Origin: Maritimibacter sp.
GTDB taxonomy: Bacteria; Pseudomonadota; Alphaproteobacteria; Rhodobacterales; Rhodobacteraceae
Direction: 5' to 3'
DNA length: 59,074 bases
Assembly: GCA_002701395.1 (NCBI GenBank)
Contig: NZVC01000021.1
Coordinates: 1 to 59,074, forward strand
Of the stretch, positions 17,022 through 25,323 are shown piece after piece. The notes under the pieces were generated by a model. That model was not told where the DNA came from. It saw only the letters and a program-made list of their open reading frames with translations, and searched no databases. Numbering within the stretch: position 1 is the stretch's first letter; each line of letters begins with the position of its first letter. The position numbers and the translations under genes are program-made.

Positions 17022-17999
17022 ATGAAACTGACGAAACGCGCACTGCTTGCAGCAACCGCCGCATTCGCGATGGCCGGAACCGCCCCGGCGATGGCGCAGG
17101 ACTGGCCGGACGGCCCGGTCACGATCATCGTTCCGTGGAGCTCGGGTGGCGGCACCGACGCGACGGCCCGCATGATCGGCACGCTGCTTGAGGACGAGAT
17201 CGGCGTGCCGGTCAACGTCGTGAACCGCACCGGCGGCTCGGGCGTCATCGGCCACACCGCCATCGCGGATGCCGACGCGGACGGCCAGACTATCGGCGTT
17301 GCGACGCTGGAAATCGGCAGCATGCACACGCTGGGCCTGACCGATCTGACCTACGAGGCCTATGCGCCCATCGGGCTGTACAACTCGGACCCCGCCGCGC
17401 TGTTCGTGCGCAGCAACTCTGACTACGAAGATGCCGCCGCGCTGCTGGCCGCGTTGGAAGGCGCCGAGGACCGTGCGTTCAAGGCGTCGGGCTCGGCCCA
17501 GGGCGGCGTGAACCACCTTGCGCTGGCCGGTATGCTGCTGGCCGCCGGGATGCCCCCGGAGCGCGTCGCATGGGTTCCGTCGGAAGGCGCGGCCCCCGGC
17601 CTGCAGGACCTTGCCGCCGGCGGCGTCGAGATCGCAACCGCCTCGCTGCCGGAAGCCGCCGCGCTGATGGACGCGGGCCTGATCCGTCCGCTGGCCGTCT
17701 TCGCGGCAGACCGGCTGGAGTCGGCGCCTGACGTGCCGACCTTCGAGGAAGCCACCGGCAACACCTTCGCGCTGGGGTCGTGGCGCGGCATCGTCGCCCC
17801 GGCCGGCATCCACGAGGACGTCCAGTCGCAGCTGATCGAGGCGGTCGGCGCCGTGGTCGAACATCCCGACTACCTCGCCTTCATGAACGATCGCGGCTAT
17901 GCCACCCAGTGGACACCGGGCGCAGAGTTCGAAAGCTTCATGGAACAGTCCGACGCGGCACTTGCCGACAGCCTTGCCGCGGTCGGTCTCGCGAAGTGA
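17022..17999 (+). CDS. TctC-type tripartite tricarboxylate transporter binding protein
   Basis: A 325-residue periplasmic substrate-binding protein (Bug/TctC family) with a signal peptide of about 25 residues ending AMAQ. The mature protein begins with the family-typical PVTIIVPWSSGGGTD. It delivers a carboxylate to the TctAB membrane unit. GGGAGG precedes the ATG at 17022. A hairpin follows, and then the TctB- and TctA-type genes, so the three-component set is complete. Bug-family proteins bind varied carboxylates, so the ligand cannot be assigned. Confidence 0.92.
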   Translation: MKLTKRALLAATAAFAMAGTAPAMAQDWPDGPVTIIVPWSSGGGTDATARMIGTLLEDEIGVPVNVVNRTGGSGVIGHTAIADADADGQTIGVATLEIGSMHTLGLTDLTYEAYAPIGLYNSDPAALFVRSNSDYEDAAALLAALEGAEDRAFKASGSAQGGVNHLALAGMLLAAGMPPERVAWVPSEGAAPGLQDLAAGGVEIATASLPEAAALMDAGLIRPLAVFAADRLESAPDVPTFEEATGNTFALGSWRGIVAPAGIHEDVQSQLIEAVGAVVEHPDYLAFMNDRGYATQWTPGAEFESFMEQSDAALADSLAAVGLAK

Positions 18000-18006
18000 A
18001 CCAAAC

Positions 18007-18031
18007 GGCGCGGGCAGGTCTTGCCCGCGCC
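18007..18031 (+). terminator. Perfect 10-bp hairpin between TctC- and TctB-type genes
   Basis: GGCGCGGGCA pairs with TGCCCGCGCC around a 5-base loop, seven bases after the TctC-type stop codon. No U-tract follows, so it more likely protects the 3' end of the binding-protein message or causes partial termination. Confidence 0.55.
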
Positions 18032-18062
18032 ACCCCCGCCGCTCGTCTGACGGAGGCAGGCC

Positions 18063-18530
18063 ATGCGCATACACGACAGCCTGATCGGCGCCCTTTTCGT
18101 CCTGTTCGGCGGCTGGGTCCTTTTCGTGGCCCTTGGGTTTCCCGACATGCCCGGCCAGTCGATTGGCCCCGGCACCTTCCCCAGCATCCTTGGCGTGGTC
18201 TTCCTGCTTGGCGGAGCGGCCCTCATCTTCACCGGCCGGATGCGCGGTGAGCGGACGCTGGCCGACCCCAATGCGGGCTGGCGCAAACCCCACCGCCTGA
18301 TGGCCGCCGGGCTGGCAACCGTCGGCGTGCTGGCCCTTGCGCTGGGTTTCGAAACCGTGGGCTTCCCGCTGGGCGCTTCGATCCTGATGTACGCCCTGTT
18401 CTTCCTAGAAGGCTATCGCCGCCCGCAGTGGCTGGCGCTGTGCGTCGTCTTCGCCGTCGGACTGCATGTCCTGATGACCCGGTTCCTGCTGGTGCCGCTG
18501 CCCGCAGGTCTGCTGGAAGGAATTCTCTGA
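18063..18530 (+). CDS. TctB-type small membrane subunit
   Basis: A 155-residue small integral membrane protein with four predicted hydrophobic segments, near residues 6-28, 40-58, 80-100 and 118-150. It fits the DUF1468/TctB family of tripartite tricarboxylate transporters. The motif MPGQSIGPGTFPSILG after the first segment is typical. The last base of its TGA stop is the first base of the TctA-type ATG, so the two are translationally coupled. Confidence 0.88.
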   Translation: MRIHDSLIGALFVLFGGWVLFVALGFPDMPGQSIGPGTFPSILGVVFLLGGAALIFTGRMRGERTLADPNAGWRKPHRLMAAGLATVGVLALALGFETVGFPLGASILMYALFFLEGYRRPQWLALCVVFAVGLHVLMTRFLLVPLPAGLLEGIL

Positions 18531-20059
18531 TGATCATCGACCACCTCGGAAACGCCATCGGGCTGGTGATGACGTGGAACATGGCGCTGGTCATGCTGTC
18601 CTGCGCGCTGTTCGGCCTGTTCGTCGGCGCGGTGCCCGGCCTGTCGGCCACGATGGCGACGGCGATGCTGGTGCCGCTGACGTTCTTCATGGACCCGGTG
18701 CCCGCGATCTCGGCCATCGTGACGACCGCCGCGATGGCGATTTTCGCATCCGACATCCCTGCCGCGCTGGTCCGCATCCCCGGCACCGCCGCATCGGCGG
18801 CCTATGTCGGAGACCTGACCGCCCTGACCGCGAAAGGACGCGTCGGCCGCGCGCTTGGCATCTCGGTCACCGCGTCGGCCATCGGCGGCGTGTTCGGGTC
18901 GCTGGTGCTGATGTTCGCCGCGCCGCAACTGGCGCTGGTGTCGCTGAACTTCACCTCGTTCGAATACTTCTGGCTGGCGCTGCTGGGCCTGTCGGCGGCT
19001 GTCATGCTGGGCAACGCGTCGATCCTGAAAAGCCTGATGGCGCTGGCCATCGGGCTGATGATCGCCTCGGTCGGGATGGACACCACCAGCGGCACGCCGC
19101 GGTTCACCTTCGGGGCCGCGTCGTTGCTGGACGGCGTGGCCTTCGTCCCCGCCCTGATCGGCATGTTCGCCGTGCCCGAACTGATCCGCACCTTCGTCCA
19201 CCGGGACGAGACGCCCCCCGTCGCCCCCATCGGCAACCCGTTCCGCATGTTCCAGGGGCTGGGCCGCGTGCTGTGGACGTCCAAACTGAACCTTTTGCGG
19301 TCCTCGACCATCGGCACCGCCATCGGCATCCTGCCCGGCGCCGGATCGGACATCGGGTCGTGGATTTCCTACGCCGTGTCCAAGCGGTTCTCGCGCAAGC
19401 CGGAAACCTACGGCAAAGGCAGCGAAGAGGCCGTGCTGGGCGCTTGCGCCGCCAACAACTCTGCCCTGTCCGGCGCCTACGTGCCCGCGATGGTGTTCGG
19501 CATCCCCGGCGACAGCATCACCGCCATCGTGATCGGCGTGCTGTACGTGAAGGGGCTGAACCCCGGCCCGATGGTATTCATGACCAATGCCGACACCGTG
19601 GCCGCGATCTTCCTTGTGTTCCTGCTGGCGAACCTGCTGATCGTGCCGCTGGGCCTGTTGGCCATCGCGCTGGCCAGTCAGGTGCTGCGGGTGCCCAAAC
19701 TGGCGCTGGCGCCGCTGATCCTTGGGTTCTGCATCGTGGGGTCGTATTCCATCGACGCCTCGGCCTCGGGCATCATCATCATGATCGTGCTGGGCGTGCT
19801 GGCCTACCTGATGGAGGAAAACGGCTTTCCGGTCGCGCCCACGATCCTTGGGATCGTCATGGGGCTGCTGGTGGAACGCAACCTTGTGTCCAACATGATC
19901 AAGTCCGACGGGGCCTTCCTGCCCTTCGTGGAACGTCCCATCGCCGCCGGGCTGGCGCTGACCTGCCTGCTGGTGTGGACGGTGCCCGCCATCGGATGGC
20001 TGCGGAGGCGCAGGCGCGGCACGGCGACCGCCCCGGCCGCGACAGAACAGGAGACCTAA
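18530..20059 (+). CDS. TctA-type large membrane subunit
   Basis: A 509-residue polytopic permease of the tripartite tricarboxylate transporter, with about 11-12 membrane segments. Family motifs are visible: GAVPGLSATMATAMLVPLTF near residues 28-47, and GILPGAGSDIGSWISY with NNSALSGAYVPAMVFGIPGD in the second half. The ATG at 18530 overlaps the TctB-type stop codon; a longer frame upstream is only overlap with that gene. It works with the TctC- and TctB-type proteins to import a carboxylate using an ion gradient. Confidence 0.93.
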   Translation: MIIDHLGNAIGLVMTWNMALVMLSCALFGLFVGAVPGLSATMATAMLVPLTFFMDPVPAISAIVTTAAMAIFASDIPAALVRIPGTAASAAYVGDLTALTAKGRVGRALGISVTASAIGGVFGSLVLMFAAPQLALVSLNFTSFEYFWLALLGLSAAVMLGNASILKSLMALAIGLMIASVGMDTTSGTPRFTFGAASLLDGVAFVPALIGMFAVPELIRTFVHRDETPPVAPIGNPFRMFQGLGRVLWTSKLNLLRSSTIGTAIGILPGAGSDIGSWISYAVSKRFSRKPETYGKGSEEAVLGACAANNSALSGAYVPAMVFGIPGDSITAIVIGVLYVKGLNPGPMVFMTNADTVAAIFLVFLLANLLIVPLGLLAIALASQVLRVPKLALAPLILGFCIVGSYSIDASASGIIIMIVLGVLAYLMEENGFPVAPTILGIVMGLLVERNLVSNMIKSDGAFLPFVERPIAAGLALTCLLVWTVPAIGWLRRRRRGTATAPAATEQET

Positions 20060-20062
20060 GCC

Positions 20063-20962
20063 ATGACCGACCGTCCTTTGCTGATGAACGCCGCCGCGCG
20101 GCTGCGGGCCCGCCTTGAGACCGGCGGCATCGTTGCCGCGCCCGGGGCGCAGGACGCGCTGACCGCGCGGCTGGTCGCCGCCGCCGGGTTCGAGGCGGTG
20201 TACATGACCGGCCTCGGTGCCACCGCGTCGCGGCTGGGGCAACCCGATCTCGGGCTGATGACACAGGCCGAGATGGCCGACTGCGCCCGGTCGATGGTCC
20301 GCGCCACCACGCTTCCGGTGATCGCCGACGCCGATGCGGGCTATGGCGGCCCGCTGAACATGGCCCGCACCGTCGACGAATACATTCAGGCCGGCGTTGC
20401 GGCGCTGCATATCGAAGACCAGCAGAACCCCAAGCAATGCGGTGTGCTGGCCGGTGCGCAACTGGTGGACACCGCCGAGGCCTGTGCCCGCCTGTCGGCG
20501 GCGGTCGAGGCCCGAAACCGCAGCGGGTCCGATATCGTGCTGATCGGGCGCACCGATGCGCTGAAGGGCGAAGGGCTGGACGCCGCGCTGGACCGGGTGC
20601 GCGCCTATCGCGACACCGGCGTCGATTTCATGTTCGTGGACGGAGTCACCACCCGCGCCCAGATCGAAGGCATCGCCCGCGGACTGGAGGGGCCGAAGAT
20701 CATCTCGATCGTCGATGGCACCGACGCCGCAGGCGTGTCGCTGAAGGAACTGGACGAGATGGGCTATTCGATCGCGCTGTACGCCGTCACCACCCTGTTC
20801 GCCGCGATGAACGCGATGAAAACAGCCCTCGACGCGCTGCACAGCACCGGCCACCCTGCCCCGGCAAGCTATGACTACGCCGCCTACGCCGACGTCGTGT
20901 CGCTGGCCGAGTTTCAGGACTTCGCCCACCGGTTCGAACCCGGCGGCACCGGCAAAGGCTGA
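20063..20962 (+). CDS. PEP-mutase/isocitrate-lyase family enzyme
   Basis: A 299-residue TIM-barrel enzyme of the isocitrate lyase/PEP mutase superfamily. The metal-binding DADAGYGG and the loop HIEDQQNPKQCG are clear. The loop Cys matches the catalytic Cys of (methyl)isocitrate lyases, but the surrounding residues differ from the usual KKCGH. Possible activities include a lyase on a 2-methylisocitrate-like acid, or oxaloacetate decarboxylation. It starts four bases after the TctA-type stop and so belongs to the same operon. It probably acts on the product of the FAD dehydrogenase or on the imported acid itself. Confidence 0.87.
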   Translation: MTDRPLLMNAAARLRARLETGGIVAAPGAQDALTARLVAAAGFEAVYMTGLGATASRLGQPDLGLMTQAEMADCARSMVRATTLPVIADADAGYGGPLNMARTVDEYIQAGVAALHIEDQQNPKQCGVLAGAQLVDTAEACARLSAAVEARNRSGSDIVLIGRTDALKGEGLDAALDRVRAYRDTGVDFMFVDGVTTRAQIEGIARGLEGPKIISIVDGTDAAGVSLKELDEMGYSIALYAVTTLFAAMNAMKTALDALHSTGHPAPASYDYAAYADVVSLAEFQDFAHRFEPGGTGKG

Positions 20963-20980
20963 CACGCGAAGGCCCCTACA

Positions 20981-23494
20981 TCAGGAACCGTCGACCTCTG
21001 TCGGCAGCAGCCCGGCGGCTTGGATGCCGCGTTTCTCGGCGCTGGTCAGGACCGCCTCGCGCAGGGCGCGGCTGCGTTCCAGCAAGCGCCAGAACCGTTC
21101 CTCGTCCAGCACCAGCAGCGTGGTCGGCGCGATGGCCCGGACGTCGGCGCGGCGGGCCCTGTTGGTCAGGATCGCCATCTGGCCGAACATCTCGCCCCGG
21201 CCCAACCGCCAGCTTTGCCCGGCGCTTTCCAACTCGACCGCGCCGGACGCGATGAAGAACACGCTTTTGGCCGCGCTTTCCTTGCGCAGCACGGCCTCGC
21301 CCGCATCGACATGGCGCGTGGTGATGGACCGGCCCAGCCGCTTCATGTCGCCCTCGGCTAGGTCGGCGAACAGCGGGAACTGCCGCACGAAGGACGCCCG
21401 CTGCACCGCCACGTCCAGCCGCGGGCGGACTTCGGCGGCGGTACGGCGCGTCGCCAGTTCCTGCATCAGGGCGGTATAGACCTCGGCCCCGATCAGCCCG
21501 TCCTCGCGCATCGCCACGTATTCGCGTTCCTCCATCCGCAGCGCGGTGCGGCGGATGAAACGGCGTTCAAGTTCCTCGGCATAGCCGGGATACTGCAATC
21601 GCATCCCCTCGAGCGCGGTTTCCACCTCCTCGATCCGCCGCGACAGCAGTTCATGCAGCAGTTCCGCGACCCTGCGGCCGTGGATGCGCCGGATACGGCC
21701 GTCGATGAAGCTGCCAAGGTCGCGCAAGATCAGCCGCTGCGACAGCAACAGCTCGAACCTGTCGGCGGTCATGCGGGCCAGCGGCGCCGAAATCCCCAGC
21801 CGCCCGTGCAACAGGACCGCGGCCCGGAACGCCTTGCCATAGGCGACGCTGCGCCGCGCGGCCCGCTGATAGCCGCTGCGGCCCATCGTGCGGGCCCCTT
21901 CGATCAGGCGGTCGGCCTCTGACAGCACCAGTTCCGCCATCCGGGCAGAGATCGTCCGTTCGCGCACCCGCGCAAGGATGCTGTCGCGTTCGTGGCCCGC
22001 CAGTGCGATCAGACCCAGCGCGATGCGGTCGCGGTCTAGGATGTCGGCGTTTTCCTCGGCCGTCTTCACCGCGACGTCCAACCGCTCGCCGAACCGCTTG
22101 GCCTCGGACCGGACCGTGTCGCGGTTCAGGTCATAGTTCTCGGTCGACCGGGCCACGTCCTCGCGCACCGTCTGCAACGCCACGGCCACGACCTGCCGCG
22201 ACAGCGCCTCGTCGATCGGCGACAGCCGGTCCAGCCCCAGCTTGCCGATGACCCAGCGCAGGGTCGTGCCCTGCACCAGCAGCGTGAACAGCGTGAACCC
22301 GGTGGCAAGGATACCGACCAGCCGCTGGATGTCGTCCGGCACCCGCACGCTTTCTGTCACCGCCAGCGCCAGCGCCAGCGTCACCGCCCCGCGCAGCCCG
22401 CCCCACAGGATCGCCGCCCGGTACGGACGCTCGACCACCGGCGACAGCTTCACCGCCGTCAAAAGCGGCATCAGCCCGAACAGGATTGCGCTGCGCGCCA
22501 CTACGGCGGCCACCACGACGACGCCGACCAGAAGGAAATCGCCGACGCGCACCTCTTCCAGCAGGCGCGGGATCAAAAGCGCGGCGAGGATAAAGATCAA
22601 CGCCCCGGCCCAGTGCGCCAGCACGCCCCACAGTTCACGCAGGTTCGCCCACGCCTGCGGCGGCAGACGGCCCGGCGCGGTCAGGTTCAGCGTCAGACCC
22701 GCCGCGACCACGGCGATCACGCCGGACGCGCCGATGCCCTGCTCGGCCACGATATAGGCAAGGTATGGCAGCGCCACCGAGATCGAGATCTGCGCCAGTT
22801 CGTGCCGTCCGAACATGGACATCACCCAGACCGCGATCCGCGCCGCCAGCCAGCCGGTCACCGCGCCGCCCGCCACCAGCATCGGGAACCGGGCTAGCGC
22901 GTCGCCCAGCTCGGGGTCCGGGATGCCCAGCATGACGAACCCCATGAACAGCCCGAACAGCGCAATGGCCGCAGCGTCGTTCAGCAGGCTTTCACCCTCG
23001 ATGATCCGCGCCAGCCGTCGCGGGGCCGAGATCGAGCGGAAGATCGAGACCACGGCGGACGGGTCCGTGGTGGACACGATCGACCCGATCAGCAGACAGG
23101 CCGCGATCGGCAGCGCGCTGGCCCACGACAGCGCGACGCCGACGGTGATCGTCGCGACGACGACGGCCACCACCGCCAGCACGATGATCGGCACCCAGTC
23201 GTCCAGCATCCGCCGCAGGTTCATCCCCAGCGTCGCCTGGAACAGCAACGTCGGCAGGAACACGTAAAGGAACACGTTGGACCGGATCGGCAGCCCAAGG
23301 ATCGCCTCTGCCACCGGGTTCAGCGCGTCCGTCAGTTCGGTGCGCAGAAAGAACGTCGCCCCGGCCCCGATCAGGATGCCCAGCACCGCAAGGATCACAC
23401 TGTACGGCAGCCTGACGCGCGCGGCGAACGGCTCTGCGATGCCGATGACCACGAACAGCGACGCGATGACAGTGGTGACAAGGATGATGTCCAT
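20981..23494 (-). CDS. CPA1-type Na+/H+ antiporter with cyclic-nucleotide-binding-like domain
   Basis: An 837-residue inner-membrane antiporter. Residues 1 to about 410 contain around 12 hydrophobic segments and the CPA1 signature STTDPSAVVSIFRSISAPRRLARIIEGES, which includes the ion-binding Asp. Residues about 420-680 form a long charged, helical cytoplasmic region. Residues about 690-815 are a cNMP-binding-like domain (FPLFADLAEGDMKRL, FFIASGAVEL, RGEMFGQMAIL), which may gate transport. The PRAAR-type phosphate cassette of true cAMP binders is not complete (NRARRADVRA). The gene converges on the PEP-mutase-like gene and has no functional link to it. Confidence 0.9.
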   Translation of the reverse strand: MDIILVTTVIASLFVVIGIAEPFAARVRLPYSVILAVLGILIGAGATFFLRTELTDALNPVAEAILGLPIRSNVFLYVFLPTLLFQATLGMNLRRMLDDWVPIIVLAVVAVVVATITVGVALSWASALPIAACLLIGSIVSTTDPSAVVSIFRSISAPRRLARIIEGESLLNDAAAIALFGLFMGFVMLGIPDPELGDALARFPMLVAGGAVTGWLAARIAVWVMSMFGRHELAQISISVALPYLAYIVAEQGIGASGVIAVVAAGLTLNLTAPGRLPPQAWANLRELWGVLAHWAGALIFILAALLIPRLLEEVRVGDFLLVGVVVVAAVVARSAILFGLMPLLTAVKLSPVVERPYRAAILWGGLRGAVTLALALAVTESVRVPDDIQRLVGILATGFTLFTLLVQGTTLRWVIGKLGLDRLSPIDEALSRQVVAVALQTVREDVARSTENYDLNRDTVRSEAKRFGERLDVAVKTAEENADILDRDRIALGLIALAGHERDSILARVRERTISARMAELVLSEADRLIEGARTMGRSGYQRAARRSVAYGKAFRAAVLLHGRLGISAPLARMTADRFELLLSQRLILRDLGSFIDGRIRRIHGRRVAELLHELLSRRIEEVETALEGMRLQYPGYAEELERRFIRRTALRMEEREYVAMREDGLIGAEVYTALMQELATRRTAAEVRPRLDVAVQRASFVRQFPLFADLAEGDMKRLGRSITTRHVDAGEAVLRKESAAKSVFFIASGAVELESAGQSWRLGRGEMFGQMAILTNRARRADVRAIAPTTLLVLDEERFWRLLERSRALREAVLTSAEKRGIQAAGLLPTEVDGS

Positions 23495-23635
23495 GACGCG
23501 GGAATAGCAGAAGTTTTCCCGGATGCACCTTCGTTATGGCGCCGCCGCGTGACAAGGCCGTGTTCCGGGCGGAGAATTGGCCGCACACGGCGCGCGCACC
23601 GCAAAGTGCGGCGGCATCCCGCGCGGGTTGGCGGC

Positions 23636-25071
23636 TCAGGCGGTGGCGATTGGCCGGGCCGGACGCATGGCCCCCCGTCCGCCCTGTCCGATCCGTGTCG
23701 CGCTATAACGGGTCAACAGCAGCGTCTCGACCCACAGTCCATTCGCGCGGATCATCTCGTGCCGGTCCATCAGGATGTTGTAATAGTTGGCGATCCGGCA
23801 GTGGTGCCGCTGCTGAAGACCGAAGCGGTCGACCAACCGGCGCGCCGGCACCAGCCGCTTCGGCGCGGTTTGTGGAAGCGCGATCCGGTGCTGCGGCGAC
23901 AAAAGAAGTTCCCGGGCTGGCAGGTTCACCCCGAACCGGGCGGGCGGGATACGCAGAGGCTTCATCTTGTGGGCGCCGCCCGGGAACCGATAGGTGTGCG
24001 AAACCAGACGCCGCACCGGTTGCGGGCCGCGATCATGGGTCAGGACCAGTTGGCCCGGCGCAAGGCTTTCAATCCTCCTGTCGCCGCCGGGGGTTGCAAT
24101 CGTGTGCCTTTCACCAGACAGACCGGGCCGGTGTTGAAGACGAACTGCGTCGACGTGACCGAGCCCACGGAATGCCACTTGATCTGCGTGACGGAACCGT
24201 CCGGGAAGGTGATCAGGGTCCCGAAATCTCCGTCGTCGCCCAGATAGGGCTGCAACTCGGCAAAGGTGTTGATGCCGGGATAATTCACCGAAATCAGGTC
24301 GCCTTCAGCCGGGGTGAAATCATGGATGATCACCGTGCCGCTTCCGGCATTCGCGACAAAGACATCCGCGCCCCCATCGCCGAAAACCGTGTCGATCCCA
24401 GCGCCACCGACAAGTGTGTCGGACCCGGCCTTGCCGTGGATCAGGTCGTTGCCGTCATCGCCGAACAGCAGGTCGTCGCCGTCATCGCCATAAATGTCGT
24501 CGTCGCCCGCGCCGCCACGAACCGTATCCGCGCCGATACCGGCGTAGACCGTGTCGTTGTCGGCACCACCGACAATCGTGTTGGACCCGGCCTTACCGAA
24601 AATCAGGTCGGCGCCGTCATCGCCAAACAGCACGTCGTCGCCGTCTTCGCCATAGATTTCGTCACCGCCGGTGCCGCCGCGAACCGTATCCGCGCCGATG
24701 CCGGCGAAGACCGTGTCGTTGTCGGCACCACCGTCGAGGACGTCGTTTCCGGCGTTCCCATACAGGGTGTCGCTGCCGGCGCCGCCCGACAGCGTGTCGG
24801 CCCCGGCCCCGCCCACAATGCTGTCCTAGCCATCGTCGCCCGACAAAAGGTTGCCGTCGTCGCCGCCCTCGATCGTGTCGTTTCCGTCGCCGCCGGCAAC
24901 GGTGTTCTGCCCGCTTGCCGCGATGATCGTGTCGTTGCCAGGACCCCCGTCGATGCTGTCGTTGCCCGACTGGCTGGTGACAAGATCGTCGCCAGCCCCG
25001 CCCGATATGCTGTCGTCGCCCGTCGTGCCGTCTAGGCTGTCGTCGCCGCTTCCGCCTGAAACCGTTGCCAT
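23636..25071 (-). pseudogene. Decayed RTX calcium-binding protein with C-terminal Hint domain
   Basis: The intact gene would be one reading frame starting MATVSGGSGDDSL at 25071. It encodes RTX nonapeptides (GGxGxDxLx), a C-terminal secretion/Hint linker with CLVKGT, and a Hint_2-type domain (LSPQHRI, NYYNILMDRHE). It is broken twice. A TAG at 24826-24828 interrupts the repeats in frame after 81 codons. The frame then continues to about 24100, where loss of one base (between 24100 and 24101) shifts it; the Hint domain (IATPGGDRRIESL) continues in another frame to 23636. Such proteins are exported by type I secretion. Sequencing error could explain the frameshift. Confidence 0.8.
24409..24732 (-). 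repeat. Two tandem 162-bp (54-residue) RTX repeat units
   Basis: Within the RTX-Hint pseudogene, residues GGADNDTVF...GKAGSNTIV (24732 to 24571) and GGADNDTVY...GKAGSDTLV (24570 to 24409) are adjacent copies. Each consists of six nonapeptides in the same order (for example AGIGADTVR in both). They look like a recent tandem duplication of six RTX turns. Confidence 0.8.
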
Positions 25072-25160
25072 GTTTTCCCGTCAAACCGTGCATGGAAAGG
25101 GCCTGTCGCCGGGCAGGCCGGCGGCACCACCGTTCTCGTGTCCGAAGACAAGGCTTCTGG

Positions 25161-25178
25161 TTAGGAAAAATCGCCTAA
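25161..25178. promoter_or_regulatory. Small inverted repeat in the RTX/GMC intergenic region
   Basis: TTAGG, eight bases, CCTAA lies in a locally AT-rich stretch between the diverging RTX-Hint and GMC genes. Its role is not known; it could be an operator for the RTX gene. Confidence 0.25.
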
Positions 25179-25244
25179 GATCCGGTAAATAGATGCCGAC
25201 GCACCCGTTTCGGCGCGCGGTCTTCGACGGGATGGTCGGAAATA

Positions 25245-25266
25245 GGTTTCATATACAAACTTGGAT
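25245..25266 (+). promoter_or_regulatory. Candidate IclR site and -35 region before the GMC gene
   Basis: GGTTTCATATACAAACTTG is followed by GAT. The same sequence with two changes (GGTTTCATATTCGAACTTG) occurs on the minus strand at 34906-34888, between the IclR gene and the PLP-lyase operon. In both places it is read toward the target genes and leads into a -35-like hexamer (TTGGAT here, TTGACA there). Confidence 0.6.
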
Positions 25267-25323
25267 TTACATACGAGCCGAAGCAGCCCAAGGTAGGCCG
25301 GACCACATTCGGAGCTAAGTGAC

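Noticed and set aside
18413..20965. 850-codon minus-strand frame opposite the TctA-type and PEP-mutase-like genes
   Set aside because: The composition (His, Gln, Arg-rich) is typical of antisense frames, and the plus strand encodes unmistakable TctA-type and lyase proteins.
24409..25071. Repetitive DNA as a possible CRISPR or satellite array
   Set aside because: The repeats are in-frame RTX nonapeptide codons without conserved spacers; they encode protein.
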